Source of the DNA: Muribaculaceae bacterium
GTDB taxonomy: Bacteria > Bacteroidota > Bacteroidia > Bacteroidales > Muribaculaceae
DNA length: 40,590 bases
Reading direction: 5' to 3'
NCBI GenBank assembly: GCA_023664185.1
Contig: JAMPGA010000002.1
Span: forward strand, 123,161 to 163,750
Shown: positions 8,888 to 18,100 of the stretch, in pieces
Layout: each line of letters starts with the position of its first letter
How positions within the stretch are numbered: position 1 is the first letter of the stretch
Made by a program: the position numbers and the translations under genes
Notes under the pieces: generated by a model
The model's database searches: none
Seen by the model: the letters and a program-made list of their open reading frames with translations, nothing else
What the model was told of the DNA's origin: nothing

Positions 8888-8896
8888 CACAAGAAT

Positions 8897-8928
8897 TTTG
8901 ATATTGCCCCACAATTGAAGTAATTTTG
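8897..8928 (+). promoter_or_regulatory. Promoter of lgt
   Basis: TTTG (8897-8900), 20 nt, then TAATTTTG (8921-8928): a near-ideal Bacteroidetes promoter. The start would be near 8935, 32 nt before the ATG at 8967. It lies back-to-back with the promoter of the DUF695 gene. Confidence 0.7.
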
Positions 8929-8966
8929 CACAAGATTATCACAATTATCACAGTTCAAAAAAACTT

Positions 8967-9818
8967 ATGCTTGATTACATTGTATGGAACGCCGACCCGG
9001 TGTGGTTTCATATCGGTCCGCTGGCCATCCGCTGGTATAGTCTGGCTTTCATGGTAGGCTTTCTGGTGGGCTACGAGATAGAATCGCGCATATATCGCCA
9101 CGAAGGAGCTCCCGAGCGCTGGCTGGGAATATTGCTCATGTGGACGGTGGCCGGAACCATCATAGGCGCACGCCTGGGCCATGTGTTTTTCTACGAGTGG
9201 GACCAGTATAGCCAAAATCCCATCGAGATTCTCTACGTATGGCACGGAGGTCTTGCCAGCCACGGAGGCACCATAGGTATTATTATAGGTGTGATACTTT
9301 ACTCCATCCTCACCACCAAGCGCAATCCCCTCTGGACCTTCGACCGCCTGGTGATACCCATAGCCCTGGTGGGCGGCCTGATTCGTCTGGGCAATCTGGC
9401 CAACAGCGAGATATTCGGCCATGCCACCACTCTGCCCTGGGGATTTATGTTTGTGCGCTCCAGAGAGTGGCATGAGCTCTATCTGGGTCAAGCATGCCAC
9501 CCCACACAGATATATGAGGCTCTGTGCTATTTCGCACTTTTTGCCTTGCTCATGTGGATGTATTGGCGCAAGAACGCCGAGGAGCGCCCGGGACTCATCT
9601 TCGGAGTGTTTTTCATAGGCATATTCTTGCCTCGTTTCCTGATAGAATTCATCAAAAATCCTCAGGTGGAGTTTGAGCAGACCATGACATTGAACATGGG
9701 GCAGCTGCTCAGCATACCCTTTATATTGGCCGGATGCCTCTTGGTATGGTATGCCATGAGTCATCCACGCAAACATATAGAATTTCCCAATCGTTTTGCC
9801 GACGAACCGGCTAAGTGA
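8967..9818 (+). CDS. lgt: Prolipoprotein diacylglyceryl transferase
   Basis: A 283-residue inner-membrane enzyme that attaches diacylglycerol to the lipobox cysteine of prolipoproteins, the first step in lipoprotein maturation. It has several hydrophobic segments. Family signatures are present: W-H-G-G-L-A-S-H-G-G, the Lgt signature region G-L-I-R-L-G-N-L-A-N-S-E-I-F-G (the equivalent of G-R-x-G-N-F-x-N-x-E), and H-P-T-Q-I-Y-E-A. The length is typical. Its products would include the lipoproteins encoded in this window (GldD, the SusD homologue and the 18542 lipoprotein). It is followed 58 nt later by pheS, which has its own -7 box. Confidence 0.96.
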   Translation: MLDYIVWNADPVWFHIGPLAIRWYSLAFMVGFLVGYEIESRIYRHEGAPERWLGILLMWTVAGTIIGARLGHVFFYEWDQYSQNPIEILYVWHGGLASHGGTIGIIIGVILYSILTTKRNPLWTFDRLVIPIALVGGLIRLGNLANSEIFGHATTLPWGFMFVRSREWHELYLGQACHPTQIYEALCYFALFALLMWMYWRKNAEERPGLIFGVFFIGIFLPRFLIEFIKNPQVEFEQTMTLNMGQLLSIPFILAGCLLVWYAMSHPRKHIEFPNRFADEPAK

Positions 9819-9843
9819 TGATTAAAAAATGACAGAAATTCCG

Positions 9844-9851
9844 TAACTTTG
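9844..9851 (+). promoter_or_regulatory. -7 box of pheS
   Basis: TAACTTTG, a full match to TAnnTTTG, 25 nt before the pheS ATG. The -33 region is AT-rich but lacks TTTG. Confidence 0.55.
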
Positions 9852-9876
9852 CACATCAGAAAGCACAGAACACATT

Positions 9877-10896
9877 ATGATTGACAAAATAAATCAACTC
9901 AGAGCCGAAATAGAGGCCCTCACAGCAGCAAACCTGCAGGATGTAGAGGCCCTGCGCATCAAATATCTCAGCAAAAAGGGTGCCATCCCTTCACTCATGC
10001 AGGATTTCCGCTCTGTCCCCCCTGAGCAGAAGCGCGAACTGGGTCAGAAGCTCAACGAGCTCAAGGAGCTGGCCACCGAGCGTCTGGCTGCGCTGCGCGA
10101 GGCTCTCGAGAATACCGACACCGTAGATTCTGACCTCGACCTGACCCGCACGGCCATCCCCTTCCCGCTGGGCACACGCCATCCGCTCTCGCTGGTGAGA
10201 GAGGAGATTGTGGCCATATTCTCGCGCCTTGGCTTCACCATAGCCGAGGGTCCCGAGATCGAAGACGACTGGCATGTGTTCTCGGCTCTGAACTTTGCTG
10301 AAGACCATCCCGCACGCGATATGCAGGACACCTTCTTCATACAGCGCAACCCCGACGTGCTGCTGCGCACCCACACATCGTCGGTGCAGACACGTGTCAT
10401 GGAGAAGACCCAGCCCCCCATCCGTGTGCTCTGCCCTGGCCGAGTGTATCGCAACGAGGCTATTTCGGCGCGTGCCCACTGCTTCTTCCACCAGGTGGAG
10501 GGTCTGTATGTCGACGAGAACGTCTCGTTTGCCGACCTGCGCCAAACGCTGCTCTACTTTGCCCGCGAGATGTTTGGTCCTGAAACCAAGATCCGTCTGC
10601 GTCCCAGCTACTTCCCCTTCACCGAGCCTTCGGCCGAAATGGACATTTCCTGCAACCTCTGCGGCGGCAAGGGATGCTCCTTCTGCAAGCACACCGGATG
10701 GGTTGAGATTCTGGGTTGCGGCATGGTTGACCCCAATGTATTCGAAGCCTGTGGTATTGACTCAAAAAAATATTCAGGCTTCGCATTCGGCATGGGTGTG
10801 GAGCGTATCACCAACCTGAAATATCAGGTAAAGGATCTGCGCATGTTCTCGGAGAACGATGTGCGCTTCCTGCGCCAGTTCACAGCTGCTCACTGA
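9877..10896 (+). CDS. pheS: Phenylalanyl-tRNA synthetase alpha subunit
   Basis: A 339-residue class II synthetase subunit that charges tRNA-Phe together with PheT, which is not in this window. An N-terminal coiled coil (1-90) binds tRNA. The catalytic core shows G-T-R-H-P-L-S-L-V, then motif 2-like G-R-V-Y-R-N-E with F-F-H-Q-V-E-G, then F-T-E-P-S-A-E-M-D and the closing motif 3 G-M-G-V-E-R-I. A cysteine cluster (C-x2-C-x4-C-x2-C) sits at about 252-263 and may bind a metal. Length and order are normal. nth follows after 10 nt and is probably co-transcribed. Confidence 0.97.
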   Translation: MIDKINQLRAEIEALTAANLQDVEALRIKYLSKKGAIPSLMQDFRSVPPEQKRELGQKLNELKELATERLAALREALENTDTVDSDLDLTRTAIPFPLGTRHPLSLVREEIVAIFSRLGFTIAEGPEIEDDWHVFSALNFAEDHPARDMQDTFFIQRNPDVLLRTHTSSVQTRVMEKTQPPIRVLCPGRVYRNEAISARAHCFFHQVEGLYVDENVSFADLRQTLLYFAREMFGPETKIRLRPSYFPFTEPSAEMDISCNLCGGKGCSFCKHTGWVEILGCGMVDPNVFEACGIDSKKYSGFAFGMGVERITNLKYQVKDLRMFSENDVRFLRQFTAAH

Positions 10897-10906
10897 GCAT
10901 AAGCAT

Positions 10907-11557
10907 ATGACTGTAAAAGAGCGCTACCGACGTGTGCTCGAGTGGTTCGGTCAGGCCATGCCAGTGGCCGAGACCGAACTGCATTATGACTCTCCGTTTC
11001 ATCTGCTGGTGGCCGTGATCCTCTCGGCTCAGTGCACCGACAAAAGGGTCAATATGGTGACACCTGCACTGTTCGAGGCCTTCCCAACACCACAGTCTAT
11101 GGCTGCGGCCACTGTAGAGGATATATTCCCTTATATTAAATCGGTGTCATATCCCAACAACAAGGCCCGCTCGTTGGCCGGGATGGCCCGCAGACTCGTA
11201 GAGGAATTTGGCGGCGAGGTGCCCTCGGATATCGATCAGCTCATGAGCCTGCCCGGAGTGGGGCGCAAAACGGCCAATGTGATTCTGGCCGTGGTGTTTG
11301 ACCGCGCTGCCATGGCCGTAGATACCCATGTATTTCGTGTGAGTGAGCGCATAGGCCTCACTACAGGCTCAAAGACCCCTCTGAGCACCGAGAAGACACT
11401 CACTCGCCATATTCCCGAACATCTTATACCCAAGGCTCACCACTGGCTCATACTCCATGGTCGCTATGTGTGTAAAGCGCGTCGCCCCGACTGTCTCAAC
11501 TGCGGCCTCACCTCCGTGTGCCGCTATTTCAGCAGGCAGGATAAGAGTGGAGAATAA
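10907..11557 (+). CDS. nth: Endonuclease III
   Basis: A 216-residue base-excision repair glycosylase/AP lyase acting on oxidised pyrimidines. The helix-hairpin-helix motif L-P-G-V-G-R-K-T-A contains the nucleophile Lys121. The catalytic aspartate is Asp139 in A-V-D-T-H-V. The iron-sulfur ligands Cys189, Cys196, Cys199 and Cys205 keep the family spacing C-x6-C-x2-C-x5-C. These positions are offset by only one or two residues from the E. coli enzyme. I use the ATG at 10907 rather than the in-frame start at 10859, because the latter lies inside pheS and adds residues absent from the family. Confidence 0.96.
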   Translation: MTVKERYRRVLEWFGQAMPVAETELHYDSPFHLLVAVILSAQCTDKRVNMVTPALFEAFPTPQSMAAATVEDIFPYIKSVSYPNNKARSLAGMARRLVEEFGGEVPSDIDQLMSLPGVGRKTANVILAVVFDRAAMAVDTHVFRVSERIGLTTGSKTPLSTEKTLTRHIPEHLIPKAHHWLILHGRYVCKARRPDCLNCGLTSVCRYFSRQDKSGE

Positions 11558-11560
11558 GAG

Positions 11561-11621
11561 TGTGTCTAATAAAGAATGTTAACGTGTAGGGCGGCCGCGT
11601 TAACCCCCTTTATTAGACACA
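11561..11621. repeat. 61-bp near-palindrome after nth
   Basis: TGTGTCTAATAAAG (11561-11574) and its exact complement (11608-11621) form a 14-bp stem. Inside it, GTTAACG (11578-11584) pairs with CGTTAAC (11598-11604) around a GC-rich 13-nt loop. No T-run follows, so its role as a terminator of pheS-nth is uncertain. The left half loosely resembles the inverted ends of the element at 34361, sharing AGAG, TGTC and TGTTAACG in the same order. A miniature transposon remnant is therefore possible. Confidence 0.6.
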
Positions 11622-11668
11622 ATCTAAAGAGTCGACTGAACCACCGCGAATCAGTTTTTGTTAAAAAA

Positions 11669-11701
11669 TTGGTGCAAGTTGGCGCTTTTTCGCTATCTTT
11701 G
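11669..11701 (+). promoter_or_regulatory. Putative topA promoter
   Basis: TATCTTTG (11694-11701) matches the -7 box. TTG at 11669-11671 lies 22 nt upstream. The start would be near 11708, about 58 nt before the topA ATG. Confidence 0.5.
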
Positions 11702-11765
11702 CCGACTGAAATGAGAAAAGGCCTCCAGCAGGGCCCTTTTGCCGTATCTACATACTCCACGATCT

Positions 11766-14090
11766 ATGAAGAATCTCGTTATAGTAGAGTCTCCCGCCAA
11801 GGCAAAGACCATCGAAAAATTCCTGGGTAAGGATTATAAGGTGATGTCGAGCTACGGCCATATCAGAGACCTTGGCAAGAAGGATCTTTCCATCAAGGGT
11901 GAAGGTGACTTCGAACCGATTTATGAAATACCCTCCGACAAGAAGACTCTGGTGGCCGATCTGAAGAAGGCAGCCAAGAGCGCCGACATGGTGTGGCTGG
12001 CATCTGATGAGGATCGCGAGGGTGAGGCTATAGCATGGCACCTCTACGAAGTGCTTGGCTTGAAACCCGAAAATACCCGGCGCATAGTATTTCACGAGAT
12101 TACTAAAAATGCCATTCTGCACGCCATAGAAAATCCACGCGACATAGACCTGAATCTTGTGGATGCCCAGCAGGCGCGCCGTGTGCTGGATCGTCTGGTG
12201 GGTTTCGAGCTTTCGCCCGTGTTGTGGAAGAAGATACGTCCGTCGCTCTCGGCCGGACGAGTGCAGTCAGTGGCAGTTCGTCTGATTGTAGACAGAGAAA
12301 ACGAGATAGATGCCTTCAAGTCGGAGCCATACTACCGTGTCACCGCTCATTTCGAGCTTCCCGGTGGAGTGCCCCTTCAGGCCGAGCTTTCGCGCCGTCT
12401 GCCCGATGCAGCCAGTGCACGCGAGTTTCTGGAGGCCTGCGCAAAGGCCACGTTCAAGGTCACAGATATCAATGTCAAGCCATTGAAGAAATCGCCCGCG
12501 CCCCCCTTCACCACCTCCACCTTGCAGCAGGAGGCCGGCCGCAAGCTGGGATTCTCGGTGTCGCAGACCATGATGATAGCCCAGCGCCTCTATGAGGAGG
12601 GATATATCACCTACATGCGTACCGACTCGCTCAATCTCTCATCGCTGGCCATAGGCACTACCTCTGAGCTTATCAAAAAGGAGCTGGGCGAGCAGTATCT
12701 GAAGGTGCGCAAATACCACACCTCATCCAAGGGCGCACAGGAGGCTCACGAGGCCATCCGACCCACCTATATAGATCGTGAGACCATCGACGGCAGCGAC
12801 CGCGAAAAACGCCTCTACAAGCTGATACGCTTGCGCACACTGGCTTCGCAGATGGCCGATGCCGAGCTGGAGAAAACCACTGTGGAGATCTCCGTTGGCT
12901 CGCGCAAGGAGCACTTCACAGCTTCGGGCGAGGTAGTGAAGTTTGACGGCTTCCTGCGTCTGTATCTTGAGGGAACCGACGACGAAAACGAAACCCAGCC
13001 AGGCGAGGTGACTCTGCCACGTATGGAGGTGGCCGAAATGCTCACTCCAGTAGATATCACTGCCACCGAGCGCTTCACCCAGGCTCCTCCGCGCTACACC
13101 GAGGTGTCGCTGGTGAAGAAGATGGAAGAGCTAGGCATAGGCCGTCCTTCAACCTACGCCCCCACCATCTCTACCATCCAGAACCGCGAATATATAATGA
13201 AGGGCGACAAGACCGGTGTGAAGCGCGAATACGATGTGATGACCCTCGACTCGAAGGGCAAAATCAAGGATTCCAAGCACACCGAAAATACCGGTGCCGA
13301 CAAGGGTAAACTTATACCCACAGATACCGGCGTGATAGTCAACGATTTCCTTACCGAATATTTCCCCGATATCCTCGACTACGACTTCACCGCCGACATG
13401 GAGGCCAAGTTTGACCGCATAGCCGAGGGTGACGCTAACTGGAAGAACGAAATCAACACGTTCTACACACTGTTTCACCCGGAGGTTGAGAAGGCCAACG
13501 GGTCGCGCACGGAGCACAAGGTGGGCGAACGCCTGCTGGGCAACGACCCGCAGACCGGCGAGCCTGTCTATGTCAAGATAGGACGTTTCGGCCCCATTGC
13601 ACAGATAGGTTCGGCCGATGAGGAGGACAAGAAGCCACGTTTTGCCTCGCTGCGCAAGGATCAGAGTATCTTTGATATAACCCTCGAGGAGGCTCTCAAG
13701 CTGTTCGATTTGCCCCGCCAGGTGGGCACTTACGAGGACAAGGTGGTCACAGCAGCAGTGGGGCGTTTCGGTCCTTACATTCGCCACGACGGCAAGTTTG
13801 TGAGCATACCCAAGTCCATGTCGCCTACCACCATCACTCTTGAGGAAGCCATCGGGCTTATAGACGCCAAGCGCCTGGCCGATGCAAACAAGGTGGTGAA
13901 GACCTTCCCCGAGGATCCGGAAATAAGCATCCTCAACGGTCGCTACGGTGTATATATCTCTTACAATAAGTCGAACTATAAGATACCCAAGACCGTAGCC
14001 GACCCCTCAGCCCTCACCCTCGATGAGGTCAAGGCCATAATCGCCGCACAGGACGCTGCACCTAAGAAACCCAAACGCACCAAAAAGTAA
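11766..14090 (+). CDS. topA: DNA topoisomerase I (type IA)
   Basis: A 774-residue enzyme that relaxes negative supercoils. The TOPRIM domain opens the protein (I-V-E-S-P-A-K-A-K-T-I) and carries the D-E-D-R-E-G-E-A-I-A-W-H motif. The active-site tyrosine is Tyr283 in I-T-Y-M-R-T-D-S. The C-terminus lacks obvious zinc fingers and instead has three repeats of the type G-R-F-G-P/G-R-Y-G-V, then a Lys-rich tail. I start at 11766 because the TOPRIM strand follows at once; the frame is open to 11739, but those residues have no family match. The stop shares one base with the next gene's start (TAATG), so both are translated from one mRNA. Confidence 0.96.
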   Translation: MKNLVIVESPAKAKTIEKFLGKDYKVMSSYGHIRDLGKKDLSIKGEGDFEPIYEIPSDKKTLVADLKKAAKSADMVWLASDEDREGEAIAWHLYEVLGLKPENTRRIVFHEITKNAILHAIENPRDIDLNLVDAQQARRVLDRLVGFELSPVLWKKIRPSLSAGRVQSVAVRLIVDRENEIDAFKSEPYYRVTAHFELPGGVPLQAELSRRLPDAASAREFLEACAKATFKVTDINVKPLKKSPAPPFTTSTLQQEAGRKLGFSVSQTMMIAQRLYEEGYITYMRTDSLNLSSLAIGTTSELIKKELGEQYLKVRKYHTSSKGAQEAHEAIRPTYIDRETIDGSDREKRLYKLIRLRTLASQMADAELEKTTVEISVGSRKEHFTASGEVVKFDGFLRLYLEGTDDENETQPGEVTLPRMEVAEMLTPVDITATERFTQAPPRYTEVSLVKKMEELGIGRPSTYAPTISTIQNREYIMKGDKTGVKREYDVMTLDSKGKIKDSKHTENTGADKGKLIPTDTGVIVNDFLTEYFPDILDYDFTADMEAKFDRIAEGDANWKNEINTFYTLFHPEVEKANGSRTEHKVGERLLGNDPQTGEPVYVKIGRFGPIAQIGSADEEDKKPRFASLRKDQSIFDITLEEALKLFDLPRQVGTYEDKVVTAAVGRFGPYIRHDGKFVSIPKSMSPTTITLEEAIGLIDAKRLADANKVVKTFPEDPEISILNGRYGVYISYNKSNYKIPKTVADPSALTLDEVKAIIAAQDAAPKKPKRTKK

Positions 14091-15022
14091 TGTCGCCCCG
14101 CAAGATATACTCCACCAAGCCCGGAGCCGAGCGCAATCCCTTCAAGCCCGACGTGATAGAGACCTATCGGGTGGAGCAGGAAGCACCGCTGCTCGAATAC
14201 CTCAGCACGGCCATGCCGCAGCGCAAACGCACCGCGGTGAAAAACCTATTGGCTCACAATCAGATTGCCGTCAACGGTGTGCCGGTAAAACAGTTTGATA
14301 CCCAGCTTAAACCGGGCGATGAAGTGAAGGCCAACCTCACCCGAGAGTTCCGCCTGTTTTATCACCGTCGGCTCAAGATTGTATATGAAGATGACGATAT
14401 TCTGGTGGTAAACAAGGGCTACGGACTCCTCTCCATGGGCAACGACAAGGTGAAGGAGGGCACAGCCTACAGCATATTGAAGGAATATCTGAAGTGGCAG
14501 GATCCGCGCAACAAGATATTCATAGTCCATCGCCTCGACCGCGACACCTCAGGGCTCATGCTCTTTGCCAAGTCGGAAGAGGCCAAGAATCGTCTGCAGC
14601 ACAATTGGAACAATATGGTGCTCTCGCGCAAGTATCTGGCCGTAGTCGAGGGCACACCCGACCCTGCCGAGGGGGAGGTGCGCAGCTATCTTGCCGAAAA
14701 CTCACGCTATGAAGTCTATTCCACCGACAAACCCGGCGAGGGGCAACTGGCTGTGACCCGCTATCGCACCATCAAGAGTGGCAACGGATTCTCGCTCATG
14801 GAGGTAGAGCTCGACACAGGACGCAAGAATCAGATAAGGGTTCACATGAAGGATCTGGGTCATCCCATCACCGGCGACCGCCGCTATGGAGCTGGCTCCT
14901 CGCCCATTCACCGCATGGCCCTCCATGCCCAGACGCTCCGCTTCGTCCATCCCATGACGCGCAAAGATATGAACTTCTCAACCCCCATCCCCATCTCCTT
15001 CCAGAAGCTGGTGAGCAGGTGA
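14090..15022 (+). CDS. RluA-family pseudouridine synthase with S4 domain
   Basis: A 310-residue enzyme that converts specific uridines of rRNA (or tRNA) to pseudouridine. An S4 RNA-binding domain occupies about 35-85 (K-N-L-L-A-H-N-Q-I-A-V-N-G). The catalytic domain carries H-R-L-D-R-D-T-S-G with the catalytic Asp150, followed by L-M-L-F-A-K, and a later G-R-K-N-Q-I-R-V-H motif. This pattern matches the RluD/RluA group, but the target uridine cannot be read from sequence. It overlaps topA by one base and ends just before a strong terminator. Confidence 0.92.
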   Translation: MSPRKIYSTKPGAERNPFKPDVIETYRVEQEAPLLEYLSTAMPQRKRTAVKNLLAHNQIAVNGVPVKQFDTQLKPGDEVKANLTREFRLFYHRRLKIVYEDDDILVVNKGYGLLSMGNDKVKEGTAYSILKEYLKWQDPRNKIFIVHRLDRDTSGLMLFAKSEEAKNRLQHNWNNMVLSRKYLAVVEGTPDPAEGEVRSYLAENSRYEVYSTDKPGEGQLAVTRYRTIKSGNGFSLMEVELDTGRKNQIRVHMKDLGHPITGDRRYGAGSSPIHRMALHAQTLRFVHPMTRKDMNFSTPIPISFQKLVSR

Positions 15023-15041
15023 GAATCGATTTTACCATCAA

Positions 15042-15085
15042 AAACAACCTCCCTGAGCTATGTGCTCGGGGAGGTTGTTTTTTTT
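15042..15085. terminator. Strong bidirectional terminator
   Basis: A 17-bp stem (15042-15058 with 15064-15080, one G-T pair) closes a 5-nt loop. It is followed by a T-run to 15085 on the plus strand and preceded by an A-run, so it works for both strands. It separates the converging topA operon and pectinesterase operon. Confidence 0.9.
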
Positions 15086-15102
15086 GATGATGTAGGGAGG
15101 GA

Positions 15103-18100
15103 TTATCTTACCATGGTCTTGACGGTAGATGTGGTGCCGTCTGAGTAGGTGATTACCTTGATAAGTATGCCCTTGGTGTCGGGAGCCACGCGGATGCCCT
15201 GGAGGTTGTAGCAGGCGGTGGCTACTATCTCGCGCTCGGCTACTGCTGAGGTGATGGAGCTGGGGGTGCCGACCTTTGCGGTTACGGCTGCGCCCAGACC
15301 ACCCATCTCATTGGCCGCACGCACTGAGTAGGCCGATGCTGTGGCTGTATCGATGGCTGTGTTGAAGATGTGGTAAGGGTTGGTGGTGAAGGCTATTACT
15401 TTGCCGTTCATGCACACAGCCCAGAGGGATGTGTAGTCGCTGTTGTCCCAGGTGATGACAGAGCCGTCGGTCACAACGTTGGTGGGCTCGGGAGCCTGCT
15501 CGGTGGCCAGAGTGGGATCCCAGTCGTCGCCGTCGCCCATTACATTTGCCAAAGTAAGAGCCTCGGCCTCAGCCTTGGTGAGCACGGGGTTGTTTGTGTG
15601 GCCGTCGCCGAAGGTCTTCTTGCGGTCCTTGAGGTCGATGACGGTGCCTTCGCTTGTGGTGGAGTTATACTCGGCAAAGCGTGCAGGCCATCCACCCGAC
15701 ATCTCGCCCCAACCGGCGGCCGAGGGTTTGCATGTCATCTTGGTGTTGATGAAGAGGGCCGAGGGAGTGCCGCTGCCCCAGGGTCGTCCGAGGGTAAAGT
15801 TGCCGTCGGTGCCTTTCTTCTCGCCTACAATCTCGCATTCGTTGAACACATATCCATGCTTGCGGGCCTGCGAGGGAGCGCAGATATAGCCCTTGGTGTC
15901 GGCATGCTGGAGTTTTACGCCCTGATAGAAGACGTCGCCCTTGCCGCAGAGGAAGTCGGTGGTGCCGCGAAGCACGCCACCCTCAAAGTAGAATTTGCCG
16001 TTCTGGTTGTTGGATACATAGGTGTCCTGGTAAGCCCAGAGGCAGGCGTCCTTGAAGATGGTGCGATCCGACTTGTCGTTGAGCACGATGTCGCGTCCGC
16101 GCGAGTCGCCCATGGCCGACTTGAGTGTGAGGTTCTGGAAATAGCAGTTGGTGGCTGTCTTGTTGAGGTTGATCACGTCGCCGTTGCCAATGCCTTCAAG
16201 TACGTGGGCTTTGCCATACTGGCCGTCGACGTAGACGTTGACAATGTCGTTGGTGATGACAACGCCGTCCATGCTCTCGCCGATAAACGAAACGTTGCCC
16301 ACATTAATATATGTGGTGGGATCGGGATATGCTTTACCGTCGCTGCCGTTCTTAGTGGCGGTCTTGGATGACTCCAGCTTGTAGTTGCCATTCTTTATGA
16401 AGATGCGGAAGCGCTTCGATGCGTCTGAGCGAGCCTCCGAGGCGGCTATGGCCTGGTTGAGGGTGCCGTCGTCGGGCACTACGAAGTCGTAGAGTGCCTT
16501 GGCCACGGCGGGTTTGTTGCGGGTGGTGAAGTTGATCTTTATCTCAGCAGTTGTGGCGTTGTCACAGAGGTCCATCACAGCACCGGCGGGGAGAGTGAAG
16601 GTATAGTTCGAGCCATAGCTGAGGTTCTTGTAGTTGAACATTACGGTCTTGCCTGACACGCTTCCTTCCAGCTCCTGGCCGCTGAGGTTGCCCTTAACGC
16701 CCTGTTTCATCTTTACTTTCTCGTCGAAGTTGAGCACGATCTTGCCGGCAATCGAGGCATTGTCGGTGCCCTCAGCGGGAACCTGGCTGACGAGCACGGG
16801 AGCTGTGCCGTCGTTTATGAGTTGGGGAGTGCCCAGGATGTAGATGGCTCCGAGTGCTATGCCGTCGTTGTTGCTCGAGGTGCCGTTGATGGCCGAGCTC
16901 TTGTCGGCTATCCAGCGTATGGAGACCTTCTCCTGGTTGTTGAACTTGGCGGGGAGGGTGAATTCGTAGGGTGTCCATGTCTTGGCGCCCTGAAGGGTCA
17001 CAGTGCCCAGGCGTGTCCACTCGGCGTCGTCGGTCGAAGCCTCCACGTTATACTTGCTGTAGGCATTATAGTTGTAGAGCATCGAGCCCTTCACGCTCAT
17101 GCCGGTGAAGGCAGCGGCGTTGACGGTGGTTTGCCAGTAGTATTTACCCAGTCCTTCGGTGTTCCAGTTTACGGCAGCAGGAGCCCCTTCATAGCCTCCG
17201 GAAGCCTGCTGGCTCTTGTCAAGCCAGCCGATGGAGTTGCCGTCGGCATCGCGGAGCACGAGGGTCACAGCGTCGTTGTCGGTGGCATAGAAGTCGGCCG
17301 GACGACCCGAGCCGCCTGACTGGTAGAAGTCCCAGGCCACGACGAAGTCTTTGGCTGAGAAGACGCCTGTGATATCCTTATTGGCGGTCATGTTGAACGA
17401 TATCTCGCTCGAGCTCTGGCCGTCGCTCCAGTTGGTGAATGTGATCACCTCGTTTGATATGGCCGAGAGGGTCACTTTCACGCCCTCTTCATACATCATT
17501 TTCTCGCCTACCATAGTGGGAGCGGGCGAGGGCTGTATCTGATAGATGTTGGCTCCACCCTCCACTGAGTAGGTCAGCTCGTAGGTGTTCACCTTTGTCA
17601 GGTTGGCGGTGAGCTCGGTGTTTGACTTTACTGTGTATTTAAACGACAGATCCTTGCTCACTTCCTTGCCCGAAGCATCGGTCCAGTTTACGAATTTGTA
17701 GCCAAACAGGGGCTCGGCAGTGAGGGTCACCTGCGAGTCCTCCTCATACTGGTCGAGCTGAGGGTTGACAGTGATGTTGGCGCTTCCGTCGGGGTTGGCC
17801 TTGGCCGAGAGGGTATATTTGTTCACGTTCACTGTGGTGCCGTTGACCTTGCCAATGATGCGCACGTCTGAGTAGCCTACTCCCTTGGAGGTATCAAAAC
17901 CGTTGTTTACCACGAGGCTGAAGCCTTCGCCCGAAGTGAGCTTCTGCTGCTGCTCGGCTGTCAGGGTATACTCGTAGTGAGTGGTGTAGCTGGGGTCGCT
18001 GCCGTACTTGTCGTCGGCCTGAGTCTTGTTGTTGCGGTGAGGTGTGATTTTGCTGAACTCAATGGCCTGCTGACCGTTTACTTTGCCCTGCACGCTCACA

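Noticed and set aside
11576..11830. 84-codon frame starting in the palindrome after nth
   Set aside because: It overlaps the topA promoter and the topA start in another frame and shows no family pattern.
15370..16371. 333-codon open frame on the plus strand opposite the pectinesterase
   Set aside because: It is the mirror of a GC-rich coding region and has no recognisable protein features.
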